NCBI RefSeq assembly: GCF_029543105.1
Contig: NZ_JARQXB010000011.1
Location: 62,001 to 126,000, forward strand
Length of the DNA: 64,000 bases
DNA from: Stenotrophomonas sp. HITSZ_GD
GTDB lineage: Bacteria > Pseudomonadota > Gammaproteobacteria > Xanthomonadales > Xanthomonadaceae
Direction of reading: 5' to 3'
Positions 31,114 to 39,890 of the stretch are shown piece by piece. Each line of letters begins with the position of its first letter. Within the stretch, counting starts at the first letter, position 1. The position numbers and the translations under genes are program-made. Below the pieces are notes generated by a model. That model was not told the origin of the DNA, did not search any database, and worked only from the letters and a program-made list of their open reading frames with translations.

Positions 31114-33801
31114 TCAAACCCCTACAGGATTCGCCTTCTCCGGATCAATCTTGTACTGCTTGATAGCCCGCGCCACATCCTTGCCGGTCATCTTGCCTTC
31201 CTTCGCCAGCGCCGCAATCGCGGCATGGGCGATGTAGTACCGATCCACCTCGAAGAACCTACGCAGGTTCGCGCGCGTATCCGAGCGGCCGAAGCCATCG
31301 GTGCCCAGCACCGTATAGCTCATCGGCACGAACGAGCGGATCTGGTCGGCGAACAGCCGCACGTAGTCGGTCGCCGCAATCGCCGGGCCCTGGCGGCCTT
31401 CCAGCTGCTGGGTCACGAACGCCTTCTTCTGCTCCGCTTCCGGATGCAGGCGGTTCCAACGCTCGGCGTCGAAGCCATCCTTGCGCAGCTCGTTGAAGCT
31501 CGGGCAGGACCAGATGTCGGCGGTCACGCCGAAGTCCTTGTCCAGCAGCTCGGCCGCGGCAATCGCCTCGCGCAGGATCGTGCCGCTGCCCAACAGCTGC
31601 ACGCGCAGCTCGCCCTTCTTCGGCTTGCCGGCGTCCTTCAGCAGGTACATGCCCTTGATGATGCCTTCCTGCGCGCCGGCCGGCATTTCCGGGTGCGCGT
31701 AGTTTTCGTTCATCAGGGTGATGTAGTAGTACTCATCCACCTGGTCTTCCATCATCGCCTTCATGCCGTGCTGCATGATGACGGTGACTTCATAGCCGAA
31801 GGTCGGGTCGTACGTGCGCACGTTCGGGATGGCACCGGCCAGCAGGTGGCTGTGTCCGTCCTCGTGCTGCAGGCCTTCGCCGTTGAGCGTGGTGCGGCCG
31901 GCGGTGCCGCCGAGCAGGAAGCCACGGGTGCGCATGTCCGCCGCCTGCCAGGCGATGTCGCCCACGCGCTGGAAGCCGAACATCGAGTAGTAGATGTAGA
32001 AAGGCAGCATCGGCACGTCGGACACCGAGTAGCTCGTGCCCGCCGCCATCCACGAGGCGATCGCGCCCGGCTCGCTGATGCCCTGCTGCAGCACCTGGCC
32101 GCCCTGGTCTTCGCGGTAGTACATCAGCTGGTCGGCGTCGACCGGCTTGTACTTCTGGCCGAACGGCGCGTAGATGCCGATCTGGCGGAACATGCCTTCC
32201 ATGCCGAAGGTGCGGGCCTCGTCGGCCACGATCGGCACGATGCGCGGGCCGATTTCCTTGTCGCGCAGCGCGATGTTCAGCGTCTGCACGAAGGCCATGG
32301 TCGAGCTGTAGGTGCGCTCGCCGCTGTCCTTGAGCAGGCGCTCGAACTTGTCCAGCGTCGGCGCCACGAACGACTGCGTCGCCTTCGGGCGGCGCTGCGG
32401 CAGGTAGCCGCCAAGCTCGGCGCGGCGCGCCTTGAGGTACTGCACTTCCGGCGAATCCTCGCCCGGGTGGTAGAACGGCACCTGGCCGTCGGCCAGCTGG
32501 GCGTCGCTCACCGGGATGTTGAAGCGGTCGCGGAAATGCTTGACGGCTTCGTCGTCCAGCTTCTTGGTCTGGTGGGTCGGGTTGAGCGATTCACCCGCCG
32601 AACCCATGCCGTAGCCCTTGACCGTCTTGGCCAGGATCACCGTCGGCATGCCGGTGGTGTTCACGGCCTGGTGGTAGGCGGCGTACACCTTGTGCGGGTC
32701 GTGGCCACCGCGGTTGAGGCGCCAGATGTCGTCGTCGGACAGGCCGGCCACCATCGCGGCGGTCTCCGGGTACTTGCCGAAGAAATGCTCGCGGGTATAC
32801 GCGCCGCCGAAGGCCTTGCAGTTCTGGTATTCGCCGTCGACGGTTTCCATCATCAGCTTCTTCAGGACGCCGTTGGTGTCCTTGGCCAGCAGGGCATCCC
32901 AGTAACCGCCCCACAGCAACTTGATGACGTTCCAGCCGCCACCGCGGAACACGCCTTCCAGCTCCTGGATGATCTTGCCGTTGCCGCGCACCGGGCCGTC
33001 CAGGCGCTGCAGGTTGCAGTTCACCACGAAGATCAGGTTATCCAGGCCTTCGCGGCCGGCCAGCGCGATGGCGCCGAGGGTTTCCGGCTCGTCCGACTCG
33101 CCATCGCCAATGAAGCACCACACCTTGCGGTCGGACTTCTCGATCAGGCCGCGGTTCTCCAGATACTTCATGAACTGCGCCTGGTAGATCGCGCCGAGCG
33201 GGCCCAGGCCCATCGAGACGGTCGGGGTCTGCCAGAACTCCGGCATCAGCCACGGGTGCGGGTAGGAGGAAATGCCCTGGCCGTCCACTTCCATGCGGAA
33301 GTTGTCCAGCTGGGCTTCGGTGATGCGGCCTTCCAGGAATGCGCGGGCGTAGATGCCCGGGGCGCTGTGGCCCTGGATGTAAAGCAGGTCGCCGGGGTGC
33401 TTGTCCGAAGGCGCGCGCCAGAAGTGGTTGAAGCCCACGTCGTACAGCGTGGCGGCCGAGGCGAACGAGGCGATGTGGCCACCCAGGTCACCCGGCTTGC
33501 GGTTGGCGCGCACGACGGTGGCCATGGCGTTCCAGCGGATGATCGAGCGGATCTTCCACTCCATCGCCGCATCGCCCGGGCTCTTGGCTTCGTTGGCCGG
33601 GGAAATGGTGTTGACGTACTCGGTGGTCGGCGAGAACGGCAGGTAGGCACCGGCGCGGCGGGTCTGCTCGACCATGCCTTCCAGCAACTGGTGGGCGCGC
33701 TCCGGGCCTTCGACATCGATGACCGCTTTGAGCGATTCGAGCCACTCCTGGGTCTCGAGCGGGTTCGGATCGTTCTGCAGTACTTCGTTCAACCAGTTCA
33801 T
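31114..33801 (-). CDS. aceE: Pyruvate dehydrogenase E1 component AceE
   Basis: 895 residues from ATG 33801 (MNWLNEVLQNDPNPLETQ), close to E. coli AceE (887). Homodimeric thiamine-diphosphate enzyme that decarboxylates pyruvate and acetylates the lipoyl domains of AceF. Seen: HIASFASAATLYDVGFNHFW, the ThDP motif GDGESDEPETLGAIALAGREGLDNLIFVVNCN (GDG...NN-type, quoted in two parts: GDGESDEPETLG and NLIFVVNCN), IVADEARTFGMEGMFRQIG and the C-terminal YTVLGTDGFGRSDTR. The longer in-frame reading upstream was rejected because GGGAG sits just before ATG 33801 and family similarity starts there. It stands alone; aceF and lpd are not in the window. Terminator directly downstream. Confidence 0.97.
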   Translation of the reverse strand: MNWLNEVLQNDPNPLETQEWLESLKAVIDVEGPERAHQLLEGMVEQTRRAGAYLPFSPTTEYVNTISPANEAKSPGDAAMEWKIRSIIRWNAMATVVRANRKPGDLGGHIASFASAATLYDVGFNHFWRAPSDKHPGDLLYIQGHSAPGIYARAFLEGRITEAQLDNFRMEVDGQGISSYPHPWLMPEFWQTPTVSMGLGPLGAIYQAQFMKYLENRGLIEKSDRKVWCFIGDGESDEPETLGAIALAGREGLDNLIFVVNCNLQRLDGPVRGNGKIIQELEGVFRGGGWNVIKLLWGGYWDALLAKDTNGVLKKLMMETVDGEYQNCKAFGGAYTREHFFGKYPETAAMVAGLSDDDIWRLNRGGHDPHKVYAAYHQAVNTTGMPTVILAKTVKGYGMGSAGESLNPTHQTKKLDDEAVKHFRDRFNIPVSDAQLADGQVPFYHPGEDSPEVQYLKARRAELGGYLPQRRPKATQSFVAPTLDKFERLLKDSGERTYSSTMAFVQTLNIALRDKEIGPRIVPIVADEARTFGMEGMFRQIGIYAPFGQKYKPVDADQLMYYREDQGGQVLQQGISEPGAIASWMAAGTSYSVSDVPMLPFYIYYSMFGFQRVGDIAWQAADMRTRGFLLGGTAGRTTLNGEGLQHEDGHSHLLAGAIPNVRTYDPTFGYEVTVIMQHGMKAMMEDQVDEYYYITLMNENYAHPEMPAGAQEGIIKGMYLLKDAGKPKKGELRVQLLGSGTILREAIAAAELLDKDFGVTADIWSCPSFNELRKDGFDAERWNRLHPEAEQKKAFVTQQLEGRQGPAIAATDYVRLFADQIRSFVPMSYTVLGTDGFGRSDTRANLRRFFEVDRYYIAHAAIAALAKEGKMTGKDVARAIKQYKIDPEKANPVGV

Positions 33802-34154
33802 AACGCTCCCGGTGACGGCGCGCGGGGGCCGCCGTGCAATGTTTTCGTGAACCACGAAGTGTAACCCACGTGTATTGCCGCATTCCTCGCTACGGGTGCG
33901 TATGGAGTGGCGGGAAAAGCAGCGTTCCATGGGTGTCCGGGGCTGTCCCGCAGGACAAGGATGCGGCGAAGGAATAGCCAGCCCCGGGGACGGGAATAGG
34001 GCCGCGGCGGCGGATGCCGGCGGTCGGGGGCGGCGTTGCCTTCGAAGGCAAGGCCCCCTCGGCCGCCGGATGCCGGAACTGTGCTGCGGCCGGCTGGCGC
34101 ACTGCCCGTGCCGGGGCCATGATCCCAGCTCCGCCGGCACCGGAAGCCGCCCGC
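33802..34154. other. Divergent intergenic region aceE / rsbU-like
   Basis: 353 bases between the aceE start (minus) and the phosphatase gene start (plus). It contains the 16-base perfect palindrome TTGCCTTCGAAGGCAA at 34036-34051, which could be an operator or part of a hairpin. In-frame upstream starts for the phosphatase (34014, 34119) fall here but give Ala/Gly/Arg-rich sequence without similarity. No promoter could be fixed by eye. Confidence 0.4.
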
Positions 34155-36131
34155 ATGGACAGCCCTTCGCAGCCGCCCCAGCCCCAGGTGCATTGGCGCC
34201 ACAGCCTGCGCACCCGCATGCTCGTCGGCGCCGTTCTCAGCCTGGCCGCGCTGCTCGGGCTGCTCGGCACGCTGTTCTACCTGGGCGCGCGCGCCGAACT
34301 GGTCACCGCCGCGCGCAAGGAGGTCGATGGCCTCACCCAGCAAAGCGCGCGCAGCCTGGCCGCCACGCTCGACTCGGTGCAGGTCAGCGGCCGCACCCTG
34401 GCCGCCGGCGCCGGCGCGGTGGGCACGCAACCGTTCAACCTGCGCGCCCTGCTCGAAGCCACCCTCACCGGCGACAGCGACACCGCCGGGGCGATGATCG
34501 TGCTGCGCCCGCGCAGCGGCAGGCAGGCCGACGACCCGGGCTTCGTCTGGTATATCCGCCGCGATGGCGACCGGCTGGTGGAGCAGTCCGCCCAGGACCT
34601 GGGCTACGACTATCGTGTGATGCCCTGGTACCAGCGCACGATGACCACCCGGCAGGCGTGGTGGTCCGAGCCCTACGCCAACGCGGCGACCGGCGGTGAG
34701 CTGTTCACCACCTACAACCTGCCGGTCACCCGGCCGGGCGATGGGCCCGGCGCCGAGCCGATCGGCATGGTCAGCGTGGATGTGCCGGTGCGCCGGCTGC
34801 GCGACATCGTGCGCGAGCTGCCGGACAACTTCGGCGTGCAGGCCACGCTGCTCTCGCCCGAGGGCCTGTTCGTGCTCAACCCGGATCCGGCCTTGAACCT
34901 GCGCCGCACGCTGGCCCAACAGGTGCAGCGCGCGCGCCCGGACCTGGCGCCGCTGGTGCAGGCGATGGCGGCCGGGCAGACGGCGGCGTTCGAGCATCGT
35001 GCGCCCGACGGGCAGGTGTACTTCACCCGCAGCGCGGCGGTGGGCAAGAGCGGCTGGACGTTCGTGCTCTCGGCTTCGCGCGGCTACGTGCTGGCCGGCC
35101 TGAACCGCCTGGCCCTGTGGGTGGCGCTGGGCGCGGTGGCGGCACTGGCGCTGTGGTGGCTGCTGATGCGGCGCTTCGCCTCGCGGCTCACCCGCCCCAT
35201 CGAGGATCTCACCGAGGCGGCCGCGCATTTCCGCCGCGGCGATTTCGAGTTCACCCTGCCGCATGTGCAACGGCACGACGAGGTGGGCGTGATGGCGCGC
35301 GCGTTCGATATCGCGCGCGGCTCGATCCGCCAGCAATTGGACGAGATCGGCCAGATGACCGCCGCGCGCGAACGCATGCAGAGCGAGCTGCAGATCGCCC
35401 GCGACATCCAGCTGGCGATGCTGCCTTCCGGCCGCACCTTCGATACCGCCAGCTCGCACCTGGAAACCTGCGCGCGGCTGGAGCCGGCGAAGATGGTGGG
35501 CGGCGATTTCTACCATTTCTTCGAGCCGGCACCGGGGCAGCTGTGGTTCGTGATCGGCGATGTGTCGGACAAGGGCGTGCCGGCGGCGCTGTTCATGGCA
35601 CGCACGGTGAGCATGCTGGAAGTGGCCGCGCGGCGGCACACGCGGCCGGATGGCATCCTCATCGCGGCCTCGCGCCGGTTGGCGGAGAACAACGAGACCT
35701 GCATGTTCGCCACCGTGCTGTGCGGGTTGATCAACGTGGACAGCGGCGACTACTGGCTGGCCAGCGCGGGGCACGAGCGCCCACTGCTGCTGGACGCGCG
35801 CGATGGTGTGCAGACGTTGCCGCTGGAATCGGGACCGCCGCTGGGCATCGAGGAACAGGCGTACTACCCGATGCTGCGTGGCCGCCTGGAGCCGGGGCAG
35901 ACGTTGTTCGGCTATACCGACGGCGTCACCGACGCGCTCGACGAGCATGCGCAGGCCTACGGACTGGCGCGCCTGCACGCGGCGCTGCGGCCCGGGCGCA
36001 GCGCCGCCGAGCAATGCGCCGCGGTGGTGGCGGACCTGCACCATTTCACCGGCCAGGCCGAGCCGTTCGACGACATCACGCTGCTGGCGATACGCTTGCG
36101 CCGGGAGCCTGGGGAGGCACAGGGGGCATGA
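34155..36131 (+). CDS. Membrane-bound SpoIIE/RsbU-type PP2C phosphatase with sensor domain
   Basis: 658 residues from ATG 34155. Order: N-terminal helix (TRMLVGAVLSLAALLGLLGTLF), a dCache-like periplasmic domain of about 290 residues (including YDYRVMPWYQRTMTTRQAWWSEPY, quoted in part: VMPWYQRTMTTRQAWW), a second helix (LALWVALGAVAALALWWLLM), a HAMP domain (SRLTRPIEDLTEAAAHFRRGD), a short coil and the PP2C-type domain with KMVGGDFYHFF, GDVSDKGVPAALFMA, LASAGHERP and FGYTDGVTDAL, which supply the metal-binding Asp residues. It should dephosphorylate the STAS protein encoded two genes on, in response to an extracytoplasmic signal. Its stop overlaps the next start as ATGA. Confidence 0.93.
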   Translation: MDSPSQPPQPQVHWRHSLRTRMLVGAVLSLAALLGLLGTLFYLGARAELVTAARKEVDGLTQQSARSLAATLDSVQVSGRTLAAGAGAVGTQPFNLRALLEATLTGDSDTAGAMIVLRPRSGRQADDPGFVWYIRRDGDRLVEQSAQDLGYDYRVMPWYQRTMTTRQAWWSEPYANAATGGELFTTYNLPVTRPGDGPGAEPIGMVSVDVPVRRLRDIVRELPDNFGVQATLLSPEGLFVLNPDPALNLRRTLAQQVQRARPDLAPLVQAMAAGQTAAFEHRAPDGQVYFTRSAAVGKSGWTFVLSASRGYVLAGLNRLALWVALGAVAALALWWLLMRRFASRLTRPIEDLTEAAAHFRRGDFEFTLPHVQRHDEVGVMARAFDIARGSIRQQLDEIGQMTAARERMQSELQIARDIQLAMLPSGRTFDTASSHLETCARLEPAKMVGGDFYHFFEPAPGQLWFVIGDVSDKGVPAALFMARTVSMLEVAARRHTRPDGILIAASRRLAENNETCMFATVLCGLINVDSGDYWLASAGHERPLLLDARDGVQTLPLESGPPLGIEEQAYYPMLRGRLEPGQTLFGYTDGVTDALDEHAQAYGLARLHAALRPGRSAAEQCAAVVADLHHFTGQAEPFDDITLLAIRLRREPGEAQGA

Positions 36132-36565
36132 CGATGGACCTGGACATGGCGCCGTCGCTGGACGCGCTGGCGGGCCTGAACGACCAGTTGGAGGATTCGT
36201 TGCTGCGCCGGGGCGTGGCGGCCGAGCGCGTCGGCCAGGTGCGGCTGATCGTCGAGGAGCTGGCCAGCAATGCGCTGCATCATGGCGAATGCGCCGCGCG
36301 GGGCTTGCCGCTGCGCTTGCGCGTATCGGTGGACCACCATGCCCTGGTGCTGGAACTACGCGAACACGGGCGCGCGTTCGACCCCGCGCGCGCACCGATG
36401 CCGGCGCTGGCGGCGGGCATCGAGGAGCGGCCGGTGGGCGGGCTGGGCCTGTTCCTGGTGCAGCAACTGGCCGACGCGCTGGATTACCGGCGTGAAGGCG
36501 ACACCAACATTGTCCGTGTCACCTTGCTGCGTCCCTTTTCTGCGGATTTGGAGGATGTGCCGTGA
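36128..36565 (+). CDS. RsbW-type serine kinase / anti-sigma-like ATPase
   Basis: 145 residues from ATG 36128. GHKL ATPase fold: the N-box VGQVRLIVEELASNALHHGEC, the G1-like LRLRVSVDHHALVLELREHGRAFDP and the G2 motif GGLGLFLVQQLADALDY are all visible. In partner-switch systems this protein phosphorylates the STAS antagonist and binds a target such as a sigma factor. It overlaps both neighbours (ATGA upstream, GTGA downstream), so the three genes are translationally coupled. No sigma factor gene is close, so the output target is open. Confidence 0.9.
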   Translation: MTMDLDMAPSLDALAGLNDQLEDSLLRRGVAAERVGQVRLIVEELASNALHHGECAARGLPLRLRVSVDHHALVLELREHGRAFDPARAPMPALAAGIEERPVGGLGLFLVQQLADALDYRREGDTNIVRVTLLRPFSADLEDVP

Positions 36566-36951
36566 CCACCTTGAGCATCCAGATCGACCCCCCGCAGGAC
36601 AACCGCCAACGCGTGATCCTCAGCGGGCGGTTGGATACGCACACCTACCAGGCGCTGGACGAGGCGCTCTCGCCGCTGCTGGCCACGACCGTGCAGACGC
36701 TCGTGCTGGACTTGAGCGAGCTGGAGTACATCTCCAGCGCCGGCATCCGCTCCATCTTCAAGGCGCGCAAGGCGCTGGCGCCGCGCAACGGCAAGGTGCT
36801 GGTGACGCACCCGCAGCCGCAGATCCGCAAGGTGTTCGACGTGGTGAAGGCAGTGCCGCTCGGCGAAATCTTCACCTCGACGCAGGAACTGGATGCCTAC
36901 CTGGAGGCCATGCAGCGCAAGGTGATCGAGGGCGACGCCGCTGCCCTGTGA
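36562..36951 (+). CDS. STAS-domain anti-sigma factor antagonist
   Basis: 129 residues from GTG 36562, overlapping the kinase stop as GTGA. STAS fold: RVILSGRLDTHTYQALDEAL, VLDLSELEYISSAGIRSIFKARK with the phosphoacceptor Ser in the YISSAGIR motif (one of the two Ser around residue 59), and VLVTHPQPQIRKVFDVVKA. Last gene of the rsbU-rsbW-rsbV-like operon: dephosphorylated by the membrane phosphatase, it would sequester the kinase and free its target. No clear terminator follows. Confidence 0.92.
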   Translation: MTTLSIQIDPPQDNRQRVILSGRLDTHTYQALDEALSPLLATTVQTLVLDLSELEYISSAGIRSIFKARKALAPRNGKVLVTHPQPQIRKVFDVVKAVPLGEIFTSTQELDAYLEAMQRKVIEGDAAAL

Positions 36952-37067
36952 CGGCCGGCGCCAGCGCCCCGCCGGCCTGACGGCAGGCGGGATGCGGCAC
37001 AGAAAAAAGAGGGAGAAGGAAGGCTCGGCGGCGCGTTTACCTCCCCTCCCTTCCCCCTCTCCCCCTC

Positions 37068-38027
37068 CTAACGCCATGCGGCCACGCGTGGCTCGTCGGC
37101 CAGCGCGGCATACAGCGGGTCGCGCAGTTCCTCGCGCGCCCACACCGGGTTGAGTTGCTGGAACACCGACAGGCGCTCGACCGCCAGGGCGCGCTCGCCC
37201 TCCTGCATCGCCAGCCGCGCCGCGCGGCGCCAGATGCGGTCCCAGTCGCGGCTCTGCGCGAGCGCCGTGGCGACCGCGCGATCCGCGCCGGCGCGATCTC
37301 CGCGCGCCAGCAACCGTTCGGCGCGGATCATTCCCTGGTGGGCCTGCCGGCGATCGAGCAACGCGCGCAGGTCGCCCACCGGATCGCGCGAGGCATCCAC
37401 TCGCAGGTCCACGTCCGCCCAGCCGCCCTGCGGCGTGCGCACGAGCAGCGCGGCCGACATCGCGCCGATCCGTTGCCCGCCGGCGGCCTGCCCCGCTTCC
37501 AGCGCCGCCATCAGGCGCACCTCCAGCGCGCCCGGCGTAGCCAGGAACCGCGCGCGCATCGCTTCCAGCACTCGCGGGCCGGCCAGCCCGTTGCCTTGCA
37601 CGCTGAACCCTTCGCCCTGCAATGCGCCGGCCCAGTCCGCCGCCTGTGCGTGGCTGCCGGTGTAGGCCGCGCTCGCCCCGCTCGCCGCGACCACGCCGAT
37701 CTGCCGATCCCGTGCATCGCCGTCCTCGCCATCGTCCGTATCCACCAGCGTGTGCAGCACCGCCGTGGGCGACTGCCCGCGCGCCAGCGCCGCCAATCCC
37801 TGGGGACCGTGGGTCGGGCGGGTTTCGAACTGGCTGGCCAGCGCACCGACCCTCGCCTGCGCGGCGGGTACCGACGCTCCCACCGCCAGCTGGTGGGTTG
37901 CCACGGCGACCCCGCAGCTGCCATCCGGGTCGCAGGCCACGATGGACCAGGTGGCCATCGCCGAGACCGGGCAGCCGCACGCCAGCAGGCCGAGCAGCAG
38001 CGGCAGGGAACGGGCGGGCACGGGCAT
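37068..38027 (-). CDS. Exported DUF1028 (Ntn-hydrolase-like) protein
   Basis: 319 residues from ATG 38027. The first ~24 residues look like a signal peptide (LPLLLGLLACGCPVSAMA); a Cys in GCPV could make it a lipoprotein but the consensus is weak. The following ATWSIVACDPDGSCGVAVATH...AVGASVPAAQARVGALASQ is the diagnostic start of DUF1028, a family with an Ntn-hydrolase-like fold. Typical DUF1028 proteins begin with the mature Thr/Ser at this place. The C-terminal 90 residues form a helical tail (RRQAHQGMIRAERLLARGD) possibly a TPR-like repeat. Substrate unknown. It is divergent from the yqjI-like gene. Confidence 0.88.
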   Translation of the reverse strand: MPVPARSLPLLLGLLACGCPVSAMATWSIVACDPDGSCGVAVATHQLAVGASVPAAQARVGALASQFETRPTHGPQGLAALARGQSPTAVLHTLVDTDDGEDGDARDRQIGVVAASGASAAYTGSHAQAADWAGALQGEGFSVQGNGLAGPRVLEAMRARFLATPGALEVRLMAALEAGQAAGGQRIGAMSAALLVRTPQGGWADVDLRVDASRDPVGDLRALLDRRQAHQGMIRAERLLARGDRAGADRAVATALAQSRDWDRIWRRAARLAMQEGERALAVERLSVFQQLNPVWAREELRDPLYAALADEPRVAAWR

Positions 38028-38174
38028 CGCAAAGCCTCCTGGCGGTGGGTGCCGGCGGCCCCGTCACCCCTCGCGGCGGGGCGCGTCCTTGCCGGCGTGT
38101 CGACCAACACGGCTTGGATGCACGCGGCGCCCAAAGGGTTGCAACAGCGCGACACTTGCACATCGCGAATATTT

Positions 38175-38210
38175 CGATATATCTTTTCCGCACCACAAAA
38201 CGATATATCT
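38175..38210. promoter_or_regulatory. Two identical operator-like repeats before the yqjI-yqjH pair
   Basis: The 10-mer CGATATATCT occurs exactly at 38175-38184 and 38201-38210, 26 bases apart (start to start), the second one ending 6 bases before ATG 38217. Each contains the 8-base palindrome GATATATC. They stand out in an otherwise GC-rich sequence and are placed for autoregulation by the PadR-type repressor encoded next. Confidence 0.65.
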
Positions 38211-38216
38211 AAAACC

Positions 38217-38996
38217 ATGCATACGCCCTTCTTCCGTGTCGGCCGTCGCGATGGCGACGCCCAGGCCCCGCGCGGCCGCCCCCCCTTCTTCGGCTCCCAC
38301 GGCCACCACGCCCCTCACCACCACCACGACGATCCCCGCCACGGCGAGCGCCATGGCCCGCACGGCCATCGCGGGTTTCGCTTCGGTGTCGATCCCCGGC
38401 ACGAGGAAGCGCACTGCCATGAGCCCCATGGCGGACGCGGCGGCCCGGGGCGCGGCCCCGGCGGCTTCGGTCCGCGCGGCGGACGCGGCGGCGGCGATTT
38501 CGACGACCTGCGCGATGGCCGCGGGCGCGGCGGACGCGGCCCGCGTGCGCTCGGCCATGGCGACCTGCGCCACCTGATGCTGCACCTCATCGCCGAACAG
38601 CCGCGCCATGGCTACGAGCTGATCCGTCTGATCGAAGAGCTGTTCCATGGCGCCTACACGCCGAGCGCCGGCGCGATCTACCCCACCCTGGCGCAGCTGG
38701 AGGACATGGGCCTGATCGCCGCCACTGCCGAGGAAGGCCGCAAGCGCTACGCGATCACCGAGGAAGGCCGCGCGCACATGCAAGCGGCGCACGAGGCGAT
38801 CGAGGCGGCGCGCCTGCGCACGCACCGCAGCGCGCGCGAATTCGCCAAACAGCAGATTCCGCCCGCAGTGCGCGAAGCGTTCGGGCGCATCAAGCATGCG
38901 GTGCTCAGGCGCCACGGCCAGTGGAGCGAGGAAGAGATCGCCCGCGTCGCCGTGCTGCTGAACCAGGCAGCGGACGGCATGGAGGAAGGCGAATGA
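38217..38996 (+). CDS. yqjI: YqjI-like metal-responsive PadR-family repressor
   Basis: 259 residues from ATG 38217. The first ~115 residues are an unusual His/Gly/Arg/Pro-rich extension with clusters such as GHHAPHHHHDDPRHGERHG and EEAHCHEPHGG, well suited to bind Ni, Fe or Zn. The C-terminal part is a PadR winged helix: LMLHLIAEQPRHGYELIRLIEELF, SAGAIYPTLAQLEDMGLI and GRKRYAITEEGRAHM. In E. coli, YqjI has a shorter His-rich N terminus, responds to nickel and represses yqjH, a siderophore-interacting ferric reductase; the same partner follows here with an ATGA overlap. Two operator-like repeats precede the gene. Symbol assigned from domain layout and neighbour. Confidence 0.85.
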   Translation: MHTPFFRVGRRDGDAQAPRGRPPFFGSHGHHAPHHHHDDPRHGERHGPHGHRGFRFGVDPRHEEAHCHEPHGGRGGPGRGPGGFGPRGGRGGGDFDDLRDGRGRGGRGPRALGHGDLRHLMLHLIAEQPRHGYELIRLIEELFHGAYTPSAGAIYPTLAQLEDMGLIAATAEEGRKRYAITEEGRAHMQAAHEAIEAARLRTHRSAREFAKQQIPPAVREAFGRIKHAVLRRHGQWSEEEIARVAVLLNQAADGMEEGE

Positions 38997-39790
38997 GCCA
39001 GCACGTCCATCAGCGGTTGCGGCATCCGGTCCAGTTCCGCGCGTTGGAGGTGCTGCGCGTGGAGACGGTGACCCCGCACATGCGGCGCATCGTGCTCGGC
39101 GGCGAGGCACTGGCCGGTTTCCACAGCGCCGCGCCGGACGACCACGTCAAGCTGGCGTTTCCGAACCGCCAGGGGGCGTTCGTCACGCCGACGATGACGC
39201 CGGAAGGCCCGCAGTGGCCCGAAGGCGCGGAGCGCTCGCCGATGCGCGACTACACCCCGCGCTGGCACGACGCCGACGCGGGCGAGCTGGCGATCGATTT
39301 CGTGCTGCACGGCGATGGCCCGGCCTCGACCTGGGCCGAACGCGCGCGCGTGGGCGACACGCTGGTCGTGGGCGGGCCGCGCGGCTCGTTCGTGGTCGCC
39401 GACGACTACGACCAGTACGTGCTGTTCGGCGACGAAACCGCGCTGCCCGCGATCGGCCGCTGGCTGGCCGAAATGCGGGAAGGCCAGCTGGCCGAGGTGT
39501 TCGTGGAAATCGCGGCCGAAAGCGAGCGGCAGGTGCTGGAGAGCGACGCCGACGTGCGCGTGCACTGGCTGGAGCGCAACGGCGTGGGCGCGGCCGACAG
39601 CCGCCTGCTGGAGGAAGCACTGCGCGATTACGAGTTGGAGGACGGCGATACGTTCTTCTGGATTGCCACCGAGTCGCGGCGCGCGCGGATGATGCGCAAG
39701 TTCGTCGAGGGGCAGCTGGGCGTGCCGGGCGATTCGATCCGCGCCACGGGGTACTGGCAGGCGGAGCCGGAAGCGGACGAACCGGCGTAA
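38993..39790 (+). CDS. yqjH: YqjH-like siderophore-interacting protein (NADPH ferric reductase)
   Basis: 265 residues from ATG 38993, overlapping the regulator stop. SIP/ViuB family: FAD-binding half with VTPHMRRIVLGGEALAGF and the RDYTPRWHD flavin motif, then DFVLHGDGPASTWAERARVGDTLVVGGPRGSF (quoted in parts) with GPASTWAERA typical of the family, and the NAD(P)H-binding half with LFGDETALPAIGRWLAEM and FFWIATESRRARMMRKFV. It releases iron from ferric siderophores by reduction in the cytoplasm. Coupled expression with its likely metal-sensing repressor fits iron/nickel homeostasis. Confidence 0.93.
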   Translation: MSQHVHQRLRHPVQFRALEVLRVETVTPHMRRIVLGGEALAGFHSAAPDDHVKLAFPNRQGAFVTPTMTPEGPQWPEGAERSPMRDYTPRWHDADAGELAIDFVLHGDGPASTWAERARVGDTLVVGGPRGSFVVADDYDQYVLFGDETALPAIGRWLAEMREGQLAEVFVEIAAESERQVLESDADVRVHWLERNGVGAADSRLLEEALRDYELEDGDTFFWIATESRRARMMRKFVEGQLGVPGDSIRATGYWQAEPEADEPA

Positions 39791-39841
39791 GCGTGGCCGG
39801 CAGCGCGGGCGGTCGCGGCCGAAGCCGCTTGCGCGAAAAAG

Positions 39842-39870
39842 AAAAAGCCCGCCGGAAGACGGGCTTTTTT
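39842..39870. terminator. Bidirectional terminator between convergent yqjH and yceI-like genes
   Basis: AAAAAGCCCG (39842-39851) pairs with CGGGCTTTTT (39860-39869) around an eight-base loop. A and T runs on both sides give a U-tract in either direction, fitting the convergent genes ending at 39790 (plus) and 39891 (minus). Confidence 0.88.
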
Positions 39871-39890
39871 GTGAAGCGAAACGCTGCGGC

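Noticed and set aside
31225-33864. 879-codon plus-strand open frame opposite aceE
   Set aside because: Fully antisense to aceE, His/Val/Arg-rich composition and no recognisable domain; an effect of codon bias.
34036-34051. 16-base palindrome TTGCCTTCGAAGGCAA as a proven operator
   Set aside because: Single copy, position relative to a promoter unknown; recorded only within the intergenic description.
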